In this document: positions 1 through 7,300 of the stretch, piece by piece
How the letters are laid out: every line of letters starts with the position of its first letter
How positions within the stretch are numbered: position 1 is the stretch's first letter
From: Discostella pseudostelligera
Lineage: Eukaryota; Bacillariophyta; Thalassiosirophyceae; Thalassiosirales; Thalassiosiraceae
Reading direction: 5' to 3'
Length of the DNA stretch: 14,019 bases
NCBI GenBank assembly: GCA_036940085.1
Contig: JALLBK010000365.1
Span: 1 to 14,019, forward strand
Notes under the pieces: generated by a model
Told to the model about the DNA's origin: nothing
Database searches by the model: none
The model's input: only the letters and a program-made list of their open reading frames with translations
Position numbers and translations under genes: made by a program

Positions 1-31
1 TCGAAGATTTTGCATACAGTGACGGTGTCAT

Positions 32-53
32 CCACGCGTAGGTGTACGCGTGG
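32..53. repeat. Perfect 9-bp inverted repeat with 4-nt loop
   Basis: CCACGCGTA at 32-40 and its exact reverse complement TACGCGTGG at 45-53 flank GGTG. Each arm contains ACGCGT. The GC-rich stem would form a stable hairpin in RNA or single-stranded DNA. It could equally be two facing copies of a protein-binding site. No gene can be assigned to it within the window. Confidence 0.7.
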
Positions 54-409
54 CCGGCGATCATGAATCTCCTAAGGTGTGACGGAAAGACGGCACCTGT
101 GTACCGTGCTCTACCGTGATGGATGAAGATGAGATGAGCTGGAAGCTGGAGGCCGACAAAGTGAGGAAATATGCTCCATGAGAGATGGACAGACTCGGAG
201 GTAAAATAATACCCGACAACAGACGGACTGGCAAGTAATGTGCGTCATCAGAAAGGTGCGCGCCGGCCGAGCTTCGGCGATGGGCTTACATCATTCTCAC
301 GTGAATTCGACTTCCTACCATGCAATAGCTAGCGGCTCGTCCTCGTCGTCGTTTCATCCTCATTGTCACAGGAGGTCACAGGGCCGTTCCGCATTCCGCA
401 AGAGAGTGC

Positions 410-520
410 AAATCTCCTTCCAAGATAGATGCCGCAGCCGTTGCTGATACCTGCTGATATCTCAAATCTCCTTCCAACGAGATAGATGCCGCAGCCGTTG
501 CTGATACCTGCTGATATCTC
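410..520 (+). repeat. Tandem duplication, 54 bp and 57 bp copies
   Basis: Copy 1 is 410-463 and copy 2 is 464-520. The copies are identical except for three extra bases near the start of copy 2 (CCAAGATAG versus CCAACGAGATAG). The array ends five bases before the ATG at 526, so it probably lies in the 5' untranslated leader. Each copy carries a TGA in the phase of the downstream gene, at 445-447 and 502-504. Near identity points to a recent duplication. Confidence 0.9.
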
Positions 521-525
521 CTATC

Positions 526-2574
526 ATGGTCTGGCAACGCCAACTACAATCCTCGCATCGCCATCGACATGAAATTGATGTTGTCGATTCATCATCGGTG
601 TCGGTGGGAGGAGGAGGGGGGAACAAACATCTTTTCGTCGAGACGCATTTAATGACTCCTCAATCCGTCGTCCATCGCATGCCGTCGGAATTACCACCGC
701 TTCATCATTCCGGTCGTCCTCCACGCGGCGCATCGAACACTACTACTACCGATGGTAATACTAAGTCGTCAACGATTGTCAAAGAGGAAAGGAAGCCAAG
801 GGAACTAGTAGTCTCTCAGCAACAGCAACACCAACATCAAGAACAGCTGCTGCAGCAAACTCACCAACAGCAACATCACTTCTTTACCACCCCTCGTCCA
901 AACCCTAGCTCGGACATACCCACCAGAATTGGTGTAGGAGGAGACATCAGCGACTGCGAGGACAGTGTGATCACTCTCCAAACTCTCCGAACGATGGAAT
1001 CACGCAATGCCTCATCGGCGAAACGTTCCATCTACCGAAGCGAACGCGATACTCGCGGCACTGCCAACGATGATTATCCTTCTGGCGGCGGTGGCGGCGG
1101 CGGCGATACCTTTTCCGAAAAAGTCCTTCGGGAGATGAAGAAAGTGGAAGCAGAAATGCGTGGTTGTGGTGCCGGCAGCAGTAATAGTGTAGCATCGGTC
1201 TCATCGAGAACTAGCAAGTCTACAGTAAAGTCTTCACGAGGGGTGCAATCTGGTCGAATCGGTTTCTTGAAGCAAGAAATAGCGAATGCACGACGACGAA
1301 GAGAAGGAGGTGGGGGTCGAGAGACAACTAGTCGCAAAACTGAGAGTATCGACTATCTCGAACAAGAACTAGCCAATAAAAGATATGAGCGTCTTCATGA
1401 ATCGGAAGTATCGGAAATGAAGCAACAGCTACGCGACATGGAACAGGCTGCCGACTCGGAAATCGCGGAGCTGAAGCATCAGCTACGCACGATGGGACAG
1501 GCCGCTGATACGGAAATATCCGACCTAAAGAAAGTGTTGCGCACACTGAAGCGTGAGGCTGACTTGGAAATATCGGACCTTAAGCAGCAGCTACGTACCG
1601 CCACGCAGTTGGCTGACTCTGAAATCTCTGAGCTCAAGCAATACATTCGTGTCACTAAGGACGAGTATGCATCCAAAAGTGCCTCAATGGCCGAAAATTA
1701 CGCACGGCAGTTGGATGATCTTGAGCGAAAGTACAAGTATGACTTCGTGGGAAGTGTAGCCGAGAACGATCTGCTGCGGGAAGAAATGCAGAACAATCAA
1801 GAGGAGGCGGAGAACAAACTACGTTCGATGGAGAGGGAATGCGAGAACTTGAAAAACAGGTGTGATAATGCTGAGCGAGATGCGGAATTGAGCCAGAATT
1901 TAGTTATGGAAATGGAATCCAAGTATAAAGATGCACTGATGGACAAGGAGAAAGTGGAGAGATTGGAAAGCAAACGTCTGGCCATGATGGAAGAGATGAC
2001 CGTCGAGTTAGAATTGACACTTGCTGAGAAGGATGATGTTCTGCTCCGTTTCAATAACTTACGGGACGAGACAGAGAATTATCCCATTTTGATTAACGAT
2101 AACGTGCTCTTTGGGAGGGAAAATATGAAGCTGAAGGATGAGTTAGAGAGCATGGTCAGGGAGTGTGACGAAATGAGAAGCCGCTTGGCTCTTATGGATG
2201 AGATGACCGAAACACTGGAGGTCACCATCGCTGAGAAGGAAGATGCAACCCTGCGTTGCAATAGCTTACTAAGCGAACAGAAGGAACTGAAAACAACCAC
2301 TGAATCTGTTGCGCACGCCTTGGAATGCGCCCTTGCTGAGAAGCATGAGGCAATTGATAGATGCATTGAGCTAGGACGGGAAAATACCGACCTGCGAAAT
2401 GCATCAGATTCAGCGTCGCAGTTGACAGACATGATGACACAACAAATGATGGATAAGTATATTGATGAAATCGACGAGTTGAAGAAAAAGAATATGGAGA
2501 TTAAGAGGCAGAGAGATGAATTGAAGGAGGAATTGATTTGTGTTTTAGAGACGGCCAGTTCTCTCCAGCGATAA
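526..2574 (+). CDS. Coiled-coil protein with low-complexity N-terminus
   Basis: This 682-residue protein has no recognised enzymatic domain. Residues 1-245 are low complexity: a short Gly run near 28-32, a Gln/His-rich tract around 97-118, a run of eight Gly near 186-193 and many Ser. From about residue 245 to the end the chain is charged and heptad-like with very few Pro or Gly, as expected for a long alpha-helical coiled coil. Residues 294-383 hold five 18-residue repeats and residues 487-617 hold three copies of another motif centred on LAEK. There is no signal peptide or membrane segment, so a cytoskeletal, centrosomal or scaffold role is plausible but unproven. I chose the ATG at 526 (C-ATG-G context) because two in-frame TGA codons lie just upstream. 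The gene is intronless as read and converges on the reductase gene. Confidence 0.85.
   Translation: MVWQRQLQSSHRHRHEIDVVDSSSVSVGGGGGNKHLFVETHLMTPQSVVHRMPSELPPLHHSGRPPRGASNTTTTDGNTKSSTIVKEERKPRELVVSQQQQHQHQEQLLQQTHQQQHHFFTTPRPNPSSDIPTRIGVGGDISDCEDSVITLQTLRTMESRNASSAKRSIYRSERDTRGTANDDYPSGGGGGGGDTFSEKVLREMKKVEAEMRGCGAGSSNSVASVSSRTSKSTVKSSRGVQSGRIGFLKQEIANARRRREGGGGRETTSRKTESIDYLEQELANKRYERLHESEVSEMKQQLRDMEQAADSEIAELKHQLRTMGQAADTEISDLKKVLRTLKREADLEISDLKQQLRTATQLADSEISELKQYIRVTKDEYASKSASMAENYARQLDDLERKYKYDFVGSVAENDLLREEMQNNQEEAENKLRSMERECENLKNRCDNAERDAELSQNLVMEMESKYKDALMDKEKVERLESKRLAMMEEMTVELELTLAEKDDVLLRFNNLRDETENYPILINDNVLFGRENMKLKDELESMVRECDEMRSRLALMDEMTETLEVTIAEKEDATLRCNSLLSEQKELKTTTESVAHALECALAEKHEAIDRCIELGRENTDLRNASDSASQLTDMMTQQMMDKYIDEIDELKKKNMEIKRQRDELKEELICVLETASSLQR
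1405..1674 (+). repeat. Five 18-residue (54-nt) coding repeats
   Basis: Residues 294-311, 312-329, 330-347, 348-365 and 366-383 of the coiled-coil protein share the pattern E-[IV]-[SA]-[ED]-[LM]-K-x2-[LI]-R, followed in the first four copies by x4-[AL]-A-D-x or a close variant. The fifth copy is degenerate after its first ten residues. The units are in register without gaps, which indicates internal duplication of a 54-nt segment. Confidence 0.85.
1984..2376 (+). repeat. Three degenerate LAEK-type coding repeats
   Basis: Segments starting near residues 487, 556 and 592 of the coiled-coil protein share a core of the form L-E-x-[TA]-[LI]-A-E-K-x-[DE]-[DA], followed by a hydrophobic or charged stretch with R-[FC]-x-x-L. 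The first two are preceded by [ED]-E-M-T and lie 69 residues apart. The third lies 34 residues further on, about half that spacing, so a lost or decayed copy between the first two is possible. Confidence 0.65.
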
Positions 2575-2618
2575 TATGATATTGTACAGTACCAAGTTAT
2601 TGCATAGCGGTATTACAA

Positions 2619-2624
2619 AATAAA
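2619..2624 (+). terminator. Candidate polyadenylation signal AATAAA
   Basis: AATAAA lies 45 nt past the stop of the coiled-coil gene, in the short convergent intergenic region before the reductase stop at 2713. This is the canonical eukaryotic signal at a plausible distance. Use in vivo is not shown by the sequence. Confidence 0.45.
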
Positions 2625-2712
2625 AGAATTGATCGAGATGAAATTGACAAGTCCATCTTCATGTTCAGTGTGCCGAACTATATCTACAATTCCAATTCAA
2701 ATAATGCAGTGA

Positions 2713-3990
2713 TCAGGTCGACACTTTGGTGCCAGAAATACTTCTATTGTGGAATATCGGAACAATACTATTGTATCTCTCGAGCATATGCTGCATGTCT
2801 GCCTCATCAAACTTTGGTACGCTACTCTTCCCTCGTAGCATATTTGCAATACCATCCAATAATAGTAATGATCCCGGAGGAAGCGTCGCCGTCACACCTG
2901 GTTGATTGAGCGACCACAATATCAATCGATTCAATTCCTCTGGATCTTCCTCCGGCTCATACCACGTATGATGCACTCTGCTCGTAACCACTGGATAATC
3001 TATCATCTCCTTCCGTTTCCATTCGGGTATATGATCGAATGATTCTGGAACATGAACAGCCTCTCCGTTTTCTGGTGTGAGTCTTCCCCTAGCACCGGAT
3101 TTCAAAGCAATTACACCCACATTGTACTTCATGGCAGCATCCAATACCTTCTGCCCTACACCTCCATAATGATGCGCCACAAAATTGATGGGGAACATGC
3201 AAGTATCGACTAATCCACTTTCAATCATTCTCACAGCCATGGCTTCCGAATGGGCAGAGAAACCAATGGCATGAATCTTTCCTTCGATCTTGGCTCTAAC
3301 AAATGTCTCCATTGCCCCACCCTCACCCAATATCTGAGCAACATCACTATCGGTACTGATGGAATGGAATTGATACAAATCTAAATGATCCGTTTGTAGT
3401 GCTCGCAATGTATTGGCAAGATCTGTCGCTGAGCCAATGTCATCACGAAACATGGTCTTGGCAGCCAAGAAGACATTTTGTCGGTAGGGTTGTAATGCTG
3501 GACCAAGACGTGCCTGTGCTATTCCATCTCCGTATTCTGGTGCTACATCAAAGTAGGAAATTTGTAAATCTTCCACTGCATGACGAACAGCCTCGTTCGC
3601 AAGATGTTGATCCTCGTCTCTGACATATTGCGCCAAAGCGACGGATGGAAAACCGAGGACTGGCAGGGTGATATTGCGACCATTTTTGGTGATGAATGGG
3701 CGGCGTGGATAAGCATTGGGATTGGGAATGATGGTGGTGTCATCGTGATTGCTATTCATCACTGCGCTCATACTTGATTGAAGTGGGACAATTGCGAACT
3801 GAGAGAGTGTCTCTTGTGGGTAATTGCTGTGGAATTGATGGGCAAGGACGAACAGTGAAACCGAAACCAAGACTCTTCTGTGTAATTTCCCTCCTTCTTC
3901 TGCACGTTGTTCGCAGCCGCTGATAATGCAAGGGCTTAGATCGGTGCTGTCGTCCTCAAATCCGCAGCTGCCGTAGCTGATCGATTTCAT
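2713..3990 (-). CDS. Aldo/keto reductase family protein
   Basis: The product is 425 residues. From about residue 100 it matches the NAD(P)H-dependent aldo/keto reductase barrel. The tetrad is visible: Asp148 and Tyr153 in YFDVAPEYG, Lys178 in LAAKT and His209 in DLYQFHS. Residues 235-247 (EGKIHAIGFSAHS) follow as in the family, and the C-terminal helix region (EELNRLILWSLNQPGV, about 351-366) also fits. The barrel resembles bacterial-type family members with a WYEP-containing tail loop more than classical eukaryotic aldose reductases; this is from memory. The substrate cannot be predicted. The first 75-100 residues are extra to the family and include a hydrophobic stretch at 40-50 after two Arg. 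This could be a signal anchor or part of a targeting leader, or the true start could be Met74 or Met78. No intron is needed. It converges on the coiled-coil gene. Confidence 0.88.
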   Translation of the reverse strand: MKSISYGSCGFEDDSTDLSPCIISGCEQRAEEGGKLHRRVLVSVSLFVLAHQFHSNYPQETLSQFAIVPLQSSMSAVMNSNHDDTTIIPNPNAYPRRPFITKNGRNITLPVLGFPSVALAQYVRDEDQHLANEAVRHAVEDLQISYFDVAPEYGDGIAQARLGPALQPYRQNVFLAAKTMFRDDIGSATDLANTLRALQTDHLDLYQFHSISTDSDVAQILGEGGAMETFVRAKIEGKIHAIGFSAHSEAMAVRMIESGLVDTCMFPINFVAHHYGGVGQKVLDAAMKYNVGVIALKSGARGRLTPENGEAVHVPESFDHIPEWKRKEMIDYPVVTSRVHHTWYEPEEDPEELNRLILWSLNQPGVTATLPPGSLLLLDGIANMLRGKSSVPKFDEADMQHMLERYNSIVPIFHNRSISGTKVST

Positions 3991-4335
3991 TGCGAGCGCG
4001 GTGGATCGATGGATATGTTAGTTGATTCGATGGTGTTTGGAGATGGTGATGGGTGAGAAGAAGTAAGTGAGAAGGTTCTGGTTCTTCCCGCCATATTTTC
4101 TCCACACTTCTTCATGTCGTCACACCTTTCTACCTCGCCTCACACACCTCCTCTTATCGGTTAGGAGTACTTCGGTGAGTGGAGTGGCTGACGACCAGCA
4201 AGCTTCATCTCCAAGTCACCCAGTTAATCAATAGAATTCATGGATTCAATGTCACGAATACGATGTATTTACTTCCTAATTCCTAAAACAAATATGCATT
4301 TTTTCACAAACGTTTTTATACTCTCTCATCAAATC
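3991..4335. promoter_or_regulatory. Upstream region of the reductase / 3' flank of the mosaic gene
   Basis: These 345 bases separate two minus-strand genes and must contain the promoter and leader of the reductase (ATG at 3990) and the 3' untranslated region of the gene ending at 4336. No ORF of note is present. TTCCCGCCATATTTTCT begins at 4085 and resembles the E2F-like TTTCCCGCCATTTTTCT element at 8989 in the other large intergenic region. I saw no clear AATAAA for the mosaic gene. Confidence 0.4.
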
Positions 4336-7300
4336 TCACAATCGATTGTAGATTCCTCCATGTGAAATGTTTTCAACCAAGAGCGCAATGACCGATGAGG
4401 AGGGGCTATCCAGACCAGCTGGTTCATGAACAGTGCCCGCAGTAATATTAAATGAAGGGAGAATTCTCTGGTTCGTATAAATGCTCTTCCAAGCCGCCAT
4501 TATTCGATCCAATAGTTCAGGAGCTCCAAAGTCGCGGCCGAAACGACGGTTGAATGCCTTGAGCAAGTTGTCCTCATTCAACACAGTCTCCTTGGTCGCA
4601 TCACATGCATCGGCATCAACCATGCATATCCAATCCAACGTACGCCACGCTAGTGCGGAATGGTTACTCTCGTCCATGGAAATCGTACGCAAGTCATTCC
4701 TAATTCGAAGCAACAGCTCACTTGCTACGCCATAATACTTTGTACCTCTGGTTGCGCCATGCGCTAGCACACTGTCAATCATCTCCACCTCTGCTGCGGC
4801 AGCTAATGCAGACAAGGTCTCATCGACACATCCCTCCTTCGTCACTGCAAGGGCCAATGCGGTCATGTCGTGATCAAACTGGTGATTCGAGGGTGGAAGT
4901 GGACCAGGAATCACATCCGATCCTACCAACATTGATGCAATAACAAATGATATCTTTGCATGACGCACTTCGTCTAATGCAGCGTTGAGAGAATCTTCCA
5001 CTAAATCACTAGGAGCTTGGTTTGTCATGAGTGCGATGGAAAAAGCTGCAAATGAGGCCACAGATGCATGCTCCCCCAGTGCATTTCTCGTCCACTCCTC
5101 GCCAAGATGATGTTGGTTGCTACCATCCGGAGAATTTTGCTTTGCCATCGATTGATCGCCGTCAGGCAAGAAAGAAGTGTCTCCCAGCCACGATGACGTT
5201 CCATCACACACGTCCGATGAGATCGATGTTGCAAGAAGGCTGTTCCCACTAAAGTCGACAAAGGGTCTACCACAAACAATCCGAAGGCACTGCTCATCCG
5301 TGGCAGAAGGGACACTCGTGAAGTTGTTGTTGTTATCGAAAATATTAATGACAGTAGCTTCATCATCTGGGAATGTAAAGGTTGCAGTGTATTTGTTCTG
5401 CTCGGCGTAGAATCCAGTCACATTGTCAGTGCTATTGATTATCTCCTTTTCTACATTTTTCATCAATGAATCGATGACTCGAGCTTTGGGAGCAGCTACT
5501 CTAATCTTTGCAGGTGGGCTGAACGAGTGTCAAACGTAATCGTTGAGAAATATTTGCAGGAGTTTGTCGGCGATGCGAATCGTAGGTATTGAAATGACAT
5601 TCACTTACCCGAAATACTGACAACCACTAACAAAAACCTCGACATTATATGAGCATGTCTCGAGAGCCCTTGATCGCAGAGGAGACTTTGTCACTGATTT
5701 TGAAGCAAATGCATTATGGATAACTGAACCAAGCATCAAAGTCTTAGCTGAACATGCACTACTAGTCGAGGTTTTGTCTTCCACATGAGGCGCTAATGCC
5801 TGTTGAAGAAGGGGATCGTTTGTCCTTCCCTCAGGACATTTTCCTCCACTAACGACGTTGATACCTTGGCTATTTGCATCACACTTATTGCTGTAGGTTA
5901 CACCATCACATCCACAGACCTTTAAAGAAAATACACACACATTGCATGAGCGCAATTATAATCATTTTGAGGTCATTTGAAGTGCACGCATCTTACCGGT
6001 GCATAAATCTCCTGACATGCGACAGGCTTTGCTGCGCACACTCCATCAAAGACAGATGCATCTCCATTGCATACACCATTGTCAAGCTTACAGAATAGAT
6101 TGTCACCGCAAGATTTGGCAGGATCGGCACTGGGTCCCGTCTCGCACTGACTGTCATCACACCAGATTCTTTCTCTCAAGCCCGTCAGATCGTATGTTGA
6201 GATTTCTTCTTCAGTTCCACCGGTACCCCAAAAGGCAACGCCGGGCTTCGAGAAGCATCCTTTCGTAGGAAAATCTCCTGCTTGAAACTTGGCAATACCC
6301 AGTTGCAAACGTTTCTGATTACATTCCGCTTGAGTTTGGCATGCACTGTCGGCCTTGATTACATCTTGCTCGCAATATATGCGCTCTTGAATGCCAGGAA
6401 GATCGGCTCTAGACTTTTGTGCAATTGTACCGCCCGTTCCCCAAAAGGCAATGCCGTTCTTGGTAAAGCAACCTTTCGTCGCATATGCACCAACATTGAA
6501 CCTGGCAAATCCTTTCTGTTGACGCGCCAAGTTACAATCCAACTTGGTCATGCATGCAACCGCTGTGGCAGATACTTCGCCGTCAGTTGTGCCCTCGGTA
6601 CACTCCCCTTCGCGTGAAACACTAACACCTGCTCCTTGTGCCGCACACGCATTCCCATAGGTCTCACCATCGCAGCCACAGACCTGCAGAAAGGAAGTGA
6701 AAATATGCAAAATGCATGAGTCCTCACTAGAGGATTATCAACCCACATCCGACCTCGGATATTATAAGTTCTTACCGGCATGTATTCCAGTGTGCAAGCC
6801 TCGGGAATGGCCGTGCAAACACCGTCAAAGACAGTATTTTTTGCATTGCATACCCCAGTGTCTAGTTCACAGAACTGACCGCTGCCGCACGATTTGTCAG
6901 GGTCGGCACTGGGACCGGTCTCGCACGCTGTGACATTACCCAACTCAACAGCTCCTACATCAGCAGCACATTCTCCGACGGATGCCACACTAACACCTGC
7001 GCCTCGTGCCGCGCACGCATTTCCATAAGTCTCACCATCGCAACCACATACCTACAGTTAGATAGGAGCAAAAGCAAAATATGGATGAGGCGTCGCATCA
7101 GTAATCCGAAATAAGCTGACTTGGAAACATACATACTACTTACCGGCACATAGTTCAACGTACAAGCCTCGGGTTTGTTCGCGCACACACCATCAAACAC
7201 TGCCAATTTGAGATTACAAACTCCAATGGAAAGCGCGCAGAACTGACCATCTCCACAAGCTTTGGTAGGATCGGCACTCGGTCCGGTCTCGCATGTAGTA

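Larger units (their letters stand above)
1..525. other. Left-edge region upstream of the coiled-coil gene
   Basis: No convincing gene is visible here. The stretch contains the hairpin at 32-53 and the tandem duplication at 410-520, and it ends at the chosen ATG at 526. A 69-codon frame opens with ATG at 238 and stops at TGA 445-447. It is in the same phase as the gene at 526 and is separated from it only by that TGA and a second one at 502-504, which lie at equivalent positions of the two repeat copies. It is most simply an upstream ORF or chance frame within the 5' leader or promoter. An unrecognised intron joining it to the gene cannot be excluded, but I found no good donor/acceptor pair. 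Confidence 0.5.

Noticed and set aside
445..504. TGA codons as selenocysteine or readthrough extending the coiled-coil gene upstream
   Set aside because: Both TGAs lie in a duplicated leader unit, the upstream frame encodes no recognisable domain, and no supporting structure was seen.
5605..5955. Kazal fragment as a stand-alone small gene
   Set aside because: It starts inside intron 3 and ends by reading through the GTAAGTG donor. Splicing at both ends joins it in frame to its neighbours.
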